A DNA stretch of 64,000 bases from assembly GCA_964483325.1 (NCBI GenBank), contig CAZAAW010000002.1, forward strand, positions 162,302-226,301. Direction: 5' to 3'. The notes under the pieces were generated by a model. The model had not been told where the DNA came from. It saw only the letters and a list, made by a program, of their open reading frames with translations, and searched no databases. Of this stretch, positions 43,773 to 53,058 are shown one piece after another. The position numbers and the translations under genes are program-made. The DNA comes from CAZAAW01 sp964483325. Lineage in GTDB: Bacteria > Pseudomonadota > Alphaproteobacteria > Rhizobiales > Kaistiaceae. Each line of letters starts with the position of its first letter. Position 1 is the stretch's first letter.

Positions 43773-45191
43773 TCAGAACTGGAAATAGAGGAAGGGGGAG
43801 TAGCTGTCGGCGGCGAGCTTCAGCACCGCCACGAAGGACAGTCCGACCATCGCCGCCCGCGCCAGCGTGGCGCGGCGCAGCGGCAGCACCGCCACCGGCG
43901 CCGCCCAGAAGCGGCGCGAGAACACCGGCTCGAGGTAGACCAGCGCCACGCCGATGGCGAGGAAGAGCAGGTCGAAATAGCGGATCTGCCACAGCGTCTC
44001 GTCCGACAGGCCGAAGCCGTAGACACCGATCATGCCGCCGTAGAAGCCGAAGGCGGTGCCGATATCCGGTGCGCGGAACATCACCCAGCCGATGATGACG
44101 AACAGCATGGTGATCGGCAGGCCGAGCCCGGCCGGATAGGGGCTCGCCTTGCCGCGGGCGCCGAAGAAGCGCTCGGTGGCGAGGATGATGCCGTGCCAGG
44201 CGCCCCAGAGGAGGAAGGTCCAGTTGGCGCCGTGCCACAAGCCGCCGAGCAGCATCGTCAGGAACAGGTTGACATAAGTCCTGACCTTGCCCTTCCGGTT
44301 GCCGCCGAGGGCGATGTAGAGATAGTCGCGCAGCCAGGTCGACAGGCTGATGTGCCAGCGCCGCCAGAATTCGGTGATCGACCGGCTGGTATAGGGCATG
44401 TCGAAATTCTTGATCAGGCGGAAGCCGATCATCAGGCCGAGGCCGATGGCCATCTCGCTGTAGCCGGCGAAGTCGAAATAGAGCTGGATCGTGTAGGCGA
44501 TGGCGCCGAGCCAGGATTCGACGAAGGTCGGGTGCGCCTGATCGAACATGGTCTGGGCGATCGGCGCGACGCTGTCGGCGATCAGCACCTTGCGGCAGAA
44601 GCCGAGCATGAACCAGCCGCAGCCCTCGGCGAATTTCGACCAGCTATGGGTGCGGAAGCGGATCTGCGCCGACAGGTCCTTGTAGCGCATCACCGGGCCG
44701 GCGATGAGGTGCGGGTAGAGCGCCAGGAAGGCCGCGAAATCGATGAAATTGTCGGCCGGCGGCGCGTCCTTGCGGTAGATGTCGACCATGTAGCTGATCG
44801 ACTCGAAGACGAAGAACGACACGCCGATCGGCAGGATGACGTGCCACAGCAGGTCGCCGTCGGCCTCGAAGAAGGCGGCGAAATTCTCGGCGAGGAAGTT
44901 GAAGTATTTGAAGTAGATGAGAACCAGCAGGCTGCCGGCGACGCCGATGATCATGTAGAGCCTGGCGCGCTCGCGGTCCGTTTCCAGCGCCCGGGCGATC
45001 AGCATGCCCATGCCGTAGGTCCATACCGTCACGGCGAGGTAGAGCAGCAGGAAGTCGGCGCGCCACCAGGCGTAGAAGACATAGGAGCCGACGACGATGA
45101 CCAGCGACCGCCAGCGCGCCGGCGCCAGGTAATAGGCGGCGAGGAACAGCGGCAGGAAGACGAACAGGAAGATGTTCGAGGCGAAGACCAT
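43773..45191 (-). CDS. algI: Alginate O-acetyltransferase AlgI (MBOAT)
   Basis: 472 residues, a membrane-bound O-acyltransferase with about eleven transmembrane helices (Pseudomonas AlgI 520). The MBOAT active-site histidine is His320 in GGLWHGANWTFLLWGAWHG; other family motifs: SYVFYAWWR, LPIGVSFFVFESISYMVDIYR, YPHLIAGPVMRY, YFDFAGYSEMAIGLGLMIGF, and ITEFWRRWHISLSTWLRDYLYIALGG. It passes acetyl from the cytoplasm across the inner membrane. GGGAGAG precedes the ATG. It lies 33 bp after the first giant Sel1 gene. Confidence 0.95.
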   Translation of the reverse strand: MVFASNIFLFVFLPLFLAAYYLAPARWRSLVIVVGSYVFYAWWRADFLLLYLAVTVWTYGMGMLIARALETDRERARLYMIIGVAGSLLVLIYFKYFNFLAENFAAFFEADGDLLWHVILPIGVSFFVFESISYMVDIYRKDAPPADNFIDFAAFLALYPHLIAGPVMRYKDLSAQIRFRTHSWSKFAEGCGWFMLGFCRKVLIADSVAPIAQTMFDQAHPTFVESWLGAIAYTIQLYFDFAGYSEMAIGLGLMIGFRLIKNFDMPYTSRSITEFWRRWHISLSTWLRDYLYIALGGNRKGKVRTYVNLFLTMLLGGLWHGANWTFLLWGAWHGIILATERFFGARGKASPYPAGLGLPITMLFVIIGWVMFRAPDIGTAFGFYGGMIGVYGFGLSDETLWQIRYFDLLFLAIGVALVYLEPVFSRRFWAAPVAVLPLRRATLARAAMVGLSFVAVLKLAADSYSPFLYFQF

Positions 45192-45224
45192 CAGGCGCTC
45201 TCCCTGCCCGCGGCGCGAACGGCG

Positions 45225-48200
45225 TTACTCATGGCTGGTCTCCGCGGCGGCGGTGGCGCGGTCCATGCGGGCGAGCAGCTTGCCGGAATAGGCGTGGCCG
45301 GCCTCGACGGCGCGCTGCAGCCAGAGGCGCATCTGCGCTTCGTCCTTCGGCACCAGCTTGCCGTCGCGGTAGAGGAGGGCGAGACGGAAGGCGGCCTCGG
45401 CGCTGCCGTGGTCGACCGCCTCGTGGATCCAGTGCAGCGCCTTGTCGGGGTTAGCCAGCTTCGGATCGTCGAGATTGTAGAGCTGGAAGAGGTCGTACAT
45501 GGCAGCGGCGCTGCCGGTGCCGGCGGCCTTCTCGAGCCATTCGATGCCGCGCGGCACGTCCTGGCTGGTGCCGTAGCCGACCAGCATCGACTTGCCGACC
45601 TCGACCATCGCCTCGGCCGAACCACCCTCGGCGGCGCGGTAGAAGAAGCCGAAGGCCTGCTCGGCGTCGAGCTTGACGCCCTCGCCGGCGGCGTAATAGC
45701 GGCCGAGCTCCATCATCGCCTCGAGCGAGCCCTGGTCGGCGGCGCGGGTGAACCACTGGATGGCCTGGGCGGGATCGCGCGCCGTGCCGCTGCCGTCGGC
45801 ATAGGCGCGGGCGGTAAGGACCTGGCCGGTGGTGCTGCCGAACTGCGCGGCGCTCTGGAAGAGGGCGAAGGCGCGCTGGACATCCTGCGCGACGCCGTCG
45901 CCGCCGGTCTGGTAGCGCTTGGCGAGCGCCAGGATGGTCTGCATATGCGTCGGGACGAGCTTGTGCGCCTCCTCCAGGAGTGCCACGGCGCGCGGCACAT
46001 CCTTGTCGATGCCGACGTCGCCGCGCATCATCGCCGAAGCCAGCGCAAAGAGCGGCTGCACGGCGCCACGCGCCGCGGCGCGGCGGGCCCAGTCCGTCGC
46101 CGCGGCGAGGTCGAAAGAGCCGAGGCGGCCGTCGCCGTAGATCTCGGCCAGCATGCGCGTCGCGGCGCCGTCGCCGCCGCGGTCCAGCTCTTCCAGAAGG
46201 GAAATGCCCCGCCGTGCCAGGTCTGGGTCGGGCAGGGAAACAATCGCTGCGGCGACATCGAGGCCGGCATTGGCATTGGCGGATGAGACGGTGAGCGCCT
46301 GGTCGACGAGGTTTGCCGACGTCTGCCGGTCGCCGGATTGCAGCGCCGCGGCCGCCAGCTCGACCGCTGCCGCACCGTTGCCGCGGGCAAGCGACTGCTC
46401 CAGTAGCTGCCGGGCAGCTTCGGTGTCGCCTTCGGCCTGGAGGATGCGGCCGAGCCGCAGGCCGCCCTCGGCCTCGCCGCTGTCCCAGGCCTGGCGATAG
46501 GCGGTGCGCGCCTTTTCCGGCGAACCGACGGGGGGTGGGCTCTTCTCGTAGAGGTCGCCAAGCTCAAGATAGGCGCGCCCGTAGCCGGCCTTTGCCGCCT
46601 CGCTCAGCCAATGCTCGGCGGTGGCGAAGTCCTTGGGGATGTAGCGGCCGTAGCGGTACTGCTTGGCGAGCGCCACCATGGCGCTCGGGCGTCCCGCCTC
46701 GGCTGCCTGGTCGAGCAGGGCGATGGCGCGCAGGCCGTCGTCGGTGCTGGCGGCATAGTCGAGATAGAGATTGGCGCGCCGCTCCATGGCCATGGCGCTG
46801 CCATGGCGCTCGATGGCCTGATCGTAGAGCTCGCCGGCGCGCGCCACGGAGCTCTCGACGCCGCGGCCGTCGCGATAGGCGTCGCCGAGAAGCACGAAGG
46901 CGCGCTCCTGGTCGGCCTGCACCGCGCCTTGCAGCCAGACGATGGCGCGGGCGGCTTCGTCCGGCGGCAGGCCGCTCGCGGAGTCGAGCGCTAGTTCGGC
47001 GGCCGCCAGCATGCCCTCGGCATTGCCCGCCTCGGCGGCGGCGCGAAGATAGCTGTAGGCGCGGGCCGGGTCGGCCTCGACGCCGTCGCCGTCAGCCAGC
47101 ATGCGGCCGAGGTGAACCAGGTCGGCCGGGTTGTCGCGCGCCGTCGCCAGCACGCGCTCGAAAAGCGCCGCGCTGCGGTTGCCGTCGGCCGGCACGATGC
47201 GGCCGCTCTGATAGATCCCGGCGGCGACGAACATGCCGCGGGCATCGCCGATCTCCTCGACATGGCGGGCGACGCGCGTCACCAGCCCGGCATCGACACC
47301 GAGCGGCCCGTCCTCGGCCGCGTCGCTGAGTAGCAACCGGGCGGCGGCGGTCGAGCCGGCGCGTTCGGCCTCGGCGACGAGCTGCCGCGCCCGCGCCGCG
47401 CCGTCGCTGCCGGAGGCGAGGAGAAGCGACGTCGCCAGCGCCAGCGCGTCGGCGCCGCGTCCCTGGCGGATGGCGCTTTCGGCCAGCGCCAGCGCCTCGC
47501 TGTCGTCGCGGGCAAGGCCATCGCCCTTGGCGTAGCGCTCCGCCAGTGCGAAGGCGGCACCGGACGAGCGCGCGGCGCGGCGGCGCAGCAGCATGATGCC
47601 CTGTGTGGTGTAGCTCTGCGCCTCCTCGGGGGCGCCGTCGCCCGCCAGGCGGGCGAGGCCGAAGGCGGCGTCCGGCTCGCCGGCGGCAAGGCCGGCGGTA
47701 TAGAGCTCGCGCGCCCGCTCCGGATCGCGGGGGACCAGCGTGCCGTCCTCGACCAGCCGGCCGAGCTCCGTTGCCGCGGCGCCGTTGCCGGCCTCGGCTG
47801 CCGCCTCGAAGAGGGTGGCCGCCTCCTGGCTTTCGGCGGGCGTGCGGCCGCTGTCGGAAAGGAGACGCGCCAGCTCGACCCTGGCGCGGGTGCCGGCCGT
47901 CCCGCCGGCGGCCACAGCGCGGCGGAAGGCAGCTTCGGCGCCCGCCGGGTCCGGCCGCCGCAACGGATTCTCGGCGCTGACCCGCAGGCCGTCCTTCAGC
48001 AGGCGGCCGAGCTCCAGGGCGCTGTCGGCGTCGGTGCGGGCAGACAGCGCGGCGACATGCGCCTGCTCGGCGGCGAAATCGGCGGCCAGCTGAACCGCCG
48101 GATCGACCTGCGCCGTCGGTTCGCCGGCAGGTTGCGCTGCGGCGGGGAGAGGGCCGAGCAGCGCCATCAGCGAGATGGAGGCGAGGAGTGCGGCCGAAGC

Positions 48201-48251
48201 CCGGCGACGGGCATGCAGCGGGGGCTGGGGGGTAGGAGCTGGGTGCCGCAT
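45225..48251 (-). CDS. Giant Sel1-repeat secreted protein, between algG and algI
   Basis: 1008 residues. The N-terminus is basic and Pro-rich, then a signal peptide (RRRASAALLASISLMALLGPLPAAA|QP). The rest is some 20 Sel1 repeats (for example SALELGRLLKDGLRVSAENPLR, MVALAKQYRYGRYIPKDFATAEHWLSEAAKAG, MMELGRYYAAGEGVKLDAEQAFGFFYRAAEGG). The start ATG 48251 lies 1 bp after the algG stop; a longer frame to 48482 is the shadow of algG. In Pseudomonas the gene next to algG is algK/algE. This may be the functional counterpart of AlgK, a scaffold across the periplasm; inference from repeats and position. Confidence 0.85.
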   Translation of the reverse strand: MRHPAPTPQPPLHARRRASAALLASISLMALLGPLPAAAQPAGEPTAQVDPAVQLAADFAAEQAHVAALSARTDADSALELGRLLKDGLRVSAENPLRRPDPAGAEAAFRRAVAAGGTAGTRARVELARLLSDSGRTPAESQEAATLFEAAAEAGNGAAATELGRLVEDGTLVPRDPERARELYTAGLAAGEPDAAFGLARLAGDGAPEEAQSYTTQGIMLLRRRAARSSGAAFALAERYAKGDGLARDDSEALALAESAIRQGRGADALALATSLLLASGSDGAARARQLVAEAERAGSTAAARLLLSDAAEDGPLGVDAGLVTRVARHVEEIGDARGMFVAAGIYQSGRIVPADGNRSAALFERVLATARDNPADLVHLGRMLADGDGVEADPARAYSYLRAAAEAGNAEGMLAAAELALDSASGLPPDEAARAIVWLQGAVQADQERAFVLLGDAYRDGRGVESSVARAGELYDQAIERHGSAMAMERRANLYLDYAASTDDGLRAIALLDQAAEAGRPSAMVALAKQYRYGRYIPKDFATAEHWLSEAAKAGYGRAYLELGDLYEKSPPPVGSPEKARTAYRQAWDSGEAEGGLRLGRILQAEGDTEAARQLLEQSLARGNGAAAVELAAAALQSGDRQTSANLVDQALTVSSANANAGLDVAAAIVSLPDPDLARRGISLLEELDRGGDGAATRMLAEIYGDGRLGSFDLAAATDWARRAAARGAVQPLFALASAMMRGDVGIDKDVPRAVALLEEAHKLVPTHMQTILALAKRYQTGGDGVAQDVQRAFALFQSAAQFGSTTGQVLTARAYADGSGTARDPAQAIQWFTRAADQGSLEAMMELGRYYAAGEGVKLDAEQAFGFFYRAAEGGSAEAMVEVGKSMLVGYGTSQDVPRGIEWLEKAAGTGSAAAMYDLFQLYNLDDPKLANPDKALHWIHEAVDHGSAEAAFRLALLYRDGKLVPKDEAQMRLWLQRAVEAGHAYSGKLLARMDRATAAAETSHE

Positions 48252-48252
48252 G

Positions 48253-51200
48253 TCAGTCGTCCGAGGCTTCGGCCGCAGGCGCCGTCGGCCCTGCCTGTTC
48301 CGGGGCTGGGGATGCCGGGCAGGCGGAGGCCGACGGGCCAGGGGAGTAGGTTGCCGTGCGCTGCAGCCAGGGCGTCTCGCGGCCGTCGCAGCCGTCCGCC
48401 GTGCAGAGGCCGGTGACGAGCACGGCGGTGTCGGCGGTGAAGCCGAGCATGCGCACGCGCAGCGGCTGCAGGTCGCCGCCATAGAGCTTGGGCGACTGGC
48501 GCAGGAAGGCGTTGTCGTGCAGCAGCGCTTCGGAGGCGCCGCGCAGCGCGATGCCGGAGCCGTTGGCTTCCAGGACGTTCCAGGCCGCGGTGATCGTCGT
48601 CCTGGCCTCGAACGGGTCCATGACGAAGTCGCGCGTGGCGCTGCCCGGCGCGGTCTTCAGGTCGACGATATAGGCTTCGAGGCCGGCGCCGGCATTGTCG
48701 CGGATCTGGTTGTGGGCGATGCCGACATTGGCGCTGTTGCGGACCCGGATGCCGCTGCGCTCGTTGCGCTCGACGCGGTTGGCGACGACCAGGTTGCAGG
48801 AGCTCTCGAAGAGCGAGATGCCGTCCTGGCGATTGGCGAAGGCGTCGTTGGCGTAGATGACGTTGCCGACGCTGTTGCGGTCCAGCATGATGCCGGACCC
48901 CTGGTTGTCGAAGGACAGATTGCCGACGATGTAGCTGTGGTCGACCTCGCGCGAGATGATGATGCCGTGCTTCTGCGCCGTGCCGTAGGCGGTGTTGAAG
49001 GCGAAGCGCAGGTCCTTCGAGCGGTCGTGCGGATCGATGCCGTAGACGATGTTGTCGCGGTACTCGTTGCCGATGACCGACACGCCTTCGGCCTCGTAGG
49101 AATAGAAGCCGTAGAGCATCTGCTCGAACGAGCTGTCGACGACGATGCCGGCCGGCGGCTGGCTGTCGTCGCGCAAAGCGACGATGTCGCGCGGCCCGGC
49201 GGTGAAGGAGAGGCCGTAGGTCTTGCCGGCGCTGTAGCCGAAACCGACGAAACGTGAGCCGGCTATGTAGGTCTGGCTGTCGCTCCAGGCAGTCACGAAG
49301 GGCCGGAACTGCGACTTGTTCTCGTAGTCGGAATAGGCCGGCTCGCCGAGATCCTCGTCATAGGCGATCAGCGACGTATCGACGACATAGAGCTTTCCGG
49401 CGTTGACGATGAAGGCGCCCTTCGAGGCGCTGATGCGGTATTCGCTCGCCTCGGCGCCGGAAAGGATCAGCGTCGCGAAGGGACCGACGACCAGCGGCAC
49501 GCGCAGCGTGATGATGGTGCCGTCGCGGCCGATCTCCCAGCCCTCGCCGCCGCCGAGCTGCGCCGCCACCTGGCCGAGCGTGAAGGTGCCGCGCGACAGG
49601 AAGACGTAGGTCGGGTTGATGTTGGTCTGGGCGTTGAAGAGGAAGTCGCGGGCGCTGGTGCCGACGATGTCCTCGAAGAACTTGGCGTTGAAGCGGTTGA
49701 GGCGGGCCAGCGACAGGTCGGTGATGCCGGCCTCGAGCGGCGGAATGGAGGCGCGGATATCGGCGGTGTGGACGTCGGTGTCGGGCAGGCGGGGCGCCGT
49801 ATCGTCGAGGCGGATGCCGTCGAGGCGGACGACGCGCACCGCGTCGGTACGGTCGACCTCCACCGGCCGCACGACATTGGCGGCGGCAGACGCATCGGCG
49901 GGATCCTCGGCGCCGCGGCTGAAGAGGCCATAGCGGTCGAGCTCGCGCGAGCGGTTCTCGGCGATGCTGCGGAAGGCCCGCACACGGTCGCGATAGTCGG
50001 GCAGGCCGCGCACCCGCTCGGCCGCTTCCGCCAGCCTGCCGGCTGCCGCCTCCGCTATCGCCGCATCGGCGGTGATGGCATTGGCGCGGCCGCGGTCGGC
50101 CATCGCTGCCGCCGCCTCGAAGGCATGCTGCGGCGCGCCGCGGGCCAGGTCGGCGCGGGCGATCGCCTCCAGCACGGCGTCGCGTGTCGCCGCGAAGGGG
50201 CCGGCCGGATCGGCAATCGCCAGGGCGTCGGCACGGGCGCCGATCGCCACGAGCCGGCCGGCGATGGTGGCGAGAAGCGGCGCGTGGCGGCTGATGTCGA
50301 GCTCGCCAACCTGCCGCAGCAGGCCGGCAACGAGGTCCGGCGCGGCGCCGTCGCGGCCGATCATCGCCGCCGCGGCAGCAATCTTGTCGGGGCCTTCAGG
50401 CAGACGCACCAGGGCGGCGTCATAGGCGGTACGGTCGCCGTTCTCGGCGGCATTGGCGGCGATCGCCGCCAGAAGGCCGGCGGCGCGCGCATCGTCGCCG
50501 ATCGCATCGGCACGGGCGAAGGCAGCGGCGCGATCGTTGCCGCGCAGGTCCGCCGATCCGAGCGCCTGGAGGGTGATGGCCCGCTGCGGCGTGGCGGCGA
50601 TCCGCGCCAGCTGTGCCTCGGCTTCGGCAATCTTTCCGTCGCCGGCCAGCCGCACCGCGATGGCGGTGCGGACGCGGTTGGCGCCCAGCCCGTCAGGGAG
50701 CGGCCCGACGAGCTGCTCTGCCAGGGCGAGGTTGCCCATCCGCGCCGCTGCCGCGGCGACAACGGCGCTGATGCCGGCATCGTCCGCCGCCGCGGCGGCT
50801 TCGGCGGCGCCGTCGAGGGCACGCCGGGCCAGCAGGTCATAGCCGCGGTCGGCGAGGTCGGCGGCAAGGTCGAGGAAGCCGAGGGCGCGGGCGCGCGCCA
50901 CGGGGATCAGCGGCGGCGTGTCGATGGCCTGCAGCGGGATGCCGTTGCCGATGGCGGTGGCGATGACGCGGCGCAGGGCAAAGCTCTGGTGGTCGGCATC
51001 GGCAATGCCGAGGGCGATCCGGGTCGCCAGGCGGAGATTGCGCGCCTCCAGGGCGCCGGTGAGGACCTGCTCCAGCTGCGCCTGGCGCCGTTCCGCCTCG
51101 GCCAGGGGGATCGCCAGCGCCGCGGCTGCGGCGTCGTCGATCGAGCCTTCCGTCCGCAACGCATCGGCCGTTTCCGCCAGGCCGGCGGCGCCGAGAGAGC

Positions 51201-51948
51201 GCTGCGCCTCGGGAAGCGCCGCCCGCGAGATCTGCGCCGCGGCGCGGCCGCGCTCCGCCGCGGTAGGCAGGAGGCCGATGACCTCGGCGGCGGCGCCCGG
51301 CAGGCGGTCGGGGCCGATGTCGATGACGAGGCGCAGGATCGGCTGGGCGGCGCGGCTGCGGTCGGGCGGGTCGAGCTGCGCCAGCTCCTCCGTCGCCAGC
51401 GTCGCATAGCGGCGCATGCGGCCGTCGGCATCGCGCGCCTGCTGGGCGCGGGCGAGCTCGGCATAGGCATTGATGCGCTCGCCCGGATCGGTCAGGTCGC
51501 GGACGATGGCGTCGAGGGCGACGAGATCGCCGGCCTCGTCGGCCGAGGCGGCCGCCGTGGCGGCGAAGACGGCCAGCGACCAGCGGAAATCCAGCGCTGC
51601 CAGCGGCTGCGTGCCGAAGCCGCCCTGCTCCAGCGCGGCGATCGCCGCCTGCGCATCGGCCGGGGCGCGGTCGGCGCGGATCATATCGGGCTGGGCGGCG
51701 ATGCGCTGCAGTTCCTTCAGCAGCTCCCGCGCCCGGCGGTAGGCTTCGCGTTTGTCGCGGTCGGTAGCGGCCTGGCTGCCCTCGTCGGCGTCGCTCGTCA
51801 CCGCGGCGCGCAGCTCGGCGACGCTGGCATCGGCGGGGGTCAGCGTGTCGAGCGCCCGGGCCTGCGGCACCGCCAGCAGCGCCAGCAGGGCCGCGGCCGC
51901 CAGGGAAAGGGCGCGCCGGCGCCTGCCGGCCGGATCAGCCGCGTGCAT
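48253..51948 (-). CDS. algG: Mannuronan C5-epimerase AlgG with a giant N-terminal helical extension
   Basis: 1231 residues, against about 540 for Pseudomonas AlgG. After a signal peptide (RRRALSLAAAALLALLAVPQARA|LD) residues about 40-690 are Ala/Arg/Asp-rich helical repeats of TPR/HEAT-like character, such as AEAQLARIAATPQRAITLQALG and ADRGYDLLARRALDGAAE. From about 690 to 1190 the canonical AlgG beta-helix follows, with DPHD (972-975) in YGIDPHDRSKDLRFAFN, HGIIISREVDHSYIVGNLSFDNQGSGIMLDRNSVGNVIYAN and DGISLFESSCNLVVANRVERNERSGIRVRNS. It converts mannuronate to guluronate in the polymer. ATG 51948 has AGGAGG 6 bp upstream; it overlaps the preceding gene by 14 bp. A Pro/Ala-rich tail ends it. 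Confidence 0.92.
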   Translation of the reverse strand: MHAADPAGRRRRALSLAAAALLALLAVPQARALDTLTPADASVAELRAAVTSDADEGSQAATDRDKREAYRRARELLKELQRIAAQPDMIRADRAPADAQAAIAALEQGGFGTQPLAALDFRWSLAVFAATAAASADEAGDLVALDAIVRDLTDPGERINAYAELARAQQARDADGRMRRYATLATEELAQLDPPDRSRAAQPILRLVIDIGPDRLPGAAAEVIGLLPTAAERGRAAAQISRAALPEAQRSLGAAGLAETADALRTEGSIDDAAAAALAIPLAEAERRQAQLEQVLTGALEARNLRLATRIALGIADADHQSFALRRVIATAIGNGIPLQAIDTPPLIPVARARALGFLDLAADLADRGYDLLARRALDGAAEAAAAADDAGISAVVAAAAARMGNLALAEQLVGPLPDGLGANRVRTAIAVRLAGDGKIAEAEAQLARIAATPQRAITLQALGSADLRGNDRAAAFARADAIGDDARAAGLLAAIAANAAENGDRTAYDAALVRLPEGPDKIAAAAAMIGRDGAAPDLVAGLLRQVGELDISRHAPLLATIAGRLVAIGARADALAIADPAGPFAATRDAVLEAIARADLARGAPQHAFEAAAAMADRGRANAITADAAIAEAAAGRLAEAAERVRGLPDYRDRVRAFRSIAENRSRELDRYGLFSRGAEDPADASAAANVVRPVEVDRTDAVRVVRLDGIRLDDTAPRLPDTDVHTADIRASIPPLEAGITDLSLARLNRFNAKFFEDIVGTSARDFLFNAQTNINPTYVFLSRGTFTLGQVAAQLGGGEGWEIGRDGTIITLRVPLVVGPFATLILSGAEASEYRISASKGAFIVNAGKLYVVDTSLIAYDEDLGEPAYSDYENKSQFRPFVTAWSDSQTYIAGSRFVGFGYSAGKTYGLSFTAGPRDIVALRDDSQPPAGIVVDSSFEQMLYGFYSYEAEGVSVIGNEYRDNIVYGIDPHDRSKDLRFAFNTAYGTAQKHGIIISREVDHSYIVGNLSFDNQGSGIMLDRNSVGNVIYANDAFANRQDGISLFESSCNLVVANRVERNERSGIRVRNSANVGIAHNQIRDNAGAGLEAYIVDLKTAPGSATRDFVMDPFEARTTITAAWNVLEANGSGIALRGASEALLHDNAFLRQSPKLYGGDLQPLRVRMLGFTADTAVLVTGLCTADGCDGRETPWLQRTATYSPGPSASACPASPAPEQAGPTAPAAEASDD

Positions 51949-53044
51949 CGGCAACCTCCTGCGGCGGCATGACGGGGCCGGAAAGCAGCCGGCCGACGGC
52001 CGAGGCCCGGAAGAGGTCGAAGCTCACCCGCACCTCGCCGCCGACGGCGGCGAAGGGCAGGGCGCGGCCCGGCTCGATGGCGATGTAGACGAGATCGCCG
52101 TCGTCCTGCGCCGCCAGCACCGGATCGGTCTCCGCCTCTTCATCCGCCGCCGGTTCCTCTTCTTCGGTGACGTCGGTCTGCGGCTGCGGCATCAGGCGGA
52201 TCGGCCCGAGATCCTGTTCGACGACCAGCCCGTCGGCATAGGCAAGGCGCACCGTGGCGCCGCGCACCAGACGGAACAGGAGATCGCGGTCGACGCCGGC
52301 GACGATGAAGGGCCGGGCGTCGCGCGCCGCGAGGAAGACGACCGGCTCGCCGAGCTGGACGGGAGCGCCCGCCGCCGCCGGCCGGCCGACGATCTCGCAG
52401 TCGCAGGGGCTCTCGATGCTGACGTCGCGGCCGGAGCGCTGCGTCACGCCGAGGATCGGCTCGCCGGCCGCGACGGTCGTCTTGGCCGGCAGGAAGACGA
52501 TGCGGCCGGTGGCCGGCGAGCGCAGCTGCTGGAGGTCGACCGACACGAAGGAGGTGCCGGCCTTGGCGATGAAGGCGCGCTCGTAGAGCTCGACGCCGAC
52601 GATGATGCCGAAGACGGCAATGGCCGCGGCGATGACGCCATAGGCGCGGACGCGCCTCGCCGTTGCCGGGTGCCGCCGCTGTGCCGGCGTGGTGGCCGAC
52701 ATGGCGACGACGACGCCGATCTGCAGGCGAGCGCTGGCGTTGATGGCGTCGGCGACCGTCGGCCACAGGGCGGCATCGTCGGGCTCGACGGCGAGTGCGA
52801 CCCGGCCGGGGCCCGCCGCTTCGAGGCGCCGCGTCGCCGTCAGCTGGAAGGCGAAGGTCTCCGGCCCGCGCGACAGCACGATCCGCACCGGCGCCGGTAG
52901 GGCGACGTCCTGCGGCATGCCGCCGGCGGCGACGATGTCCCCGGCGCCGGCCGAGAGCAGCGGCAGCGCCTCCCCGCCGATCAGCAGGAAGGCGTCGCCG
53001 GCGACGGCCGGGTCCGGAAAAGAGGCGTGCCGCTGGTAGGTCAT
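51935..53044 (-). CDS. Alg44-like membrane-fusion protein, second copy without recognisable PilZ site
   Basis: 369 residues. The N-terminal domain (about 1-125, PilZ-like in size and position) has no RxxxR or DxSxxG. One transmembrane helix (AYGVIAAAIAVFGIIVGVEL) follows at about 140-160, then a membrane-fusion-like barrel domain with AGTSFVSVDLQQLRSPATGRIVFLPAK and the motif SPCDCEIVGR, which is also present in the first Alg44 (SPCDCRILR). It ends in an acidic insert (EEEEPAADEEAE) and an extended strand region. Same architecture and neighbourhood as Alg44 suggest a duplicated copolymerase subunit. Start ATG 53044 lacks a Shine-Dalgarno and lies 15 bp after algA. Confidence 0.8.
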   Translation of the reverse strand: MTYQRHASFPDPAVAGDAFLLIGGEALPLLSAGAGDIVAAGGMPQDVALPAPVRIVLSRGPETFAFQLTATRRLEAAGPGRVALAVEPDDAALWPTVADAINASARLQIGVVVAMSATTPAQRRHPATARRVRAYGVIAAAIAVFGIIVGVELYERAFIAKAGTSFVSVDLQQLRSPATGRIVFLPAKTTVAAGEPILGVTQRSGRDVSIESPCDCEIVGRPAAAGAPVQLGEPVVFLAARDARPFIVAGVDRDLLFRLVRGATVRLAYADGLVVEQDLGPIRLMPQPQTDVTEEEEPAADEEAETDPVLAAQDDGDLVYIAIEPGRALPFAAVGGEVRVSFDLFRASAVGRLLSGPVMPPQEVADARG

Positions 53045-53058
53045 GCGATCGTCTTCGG

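Noticed and set aside
49768..51972. 734-residue open frame opposite algG
   Set aside because: Antisense of the Ala-rich N-terminal extension; no domain recognised.
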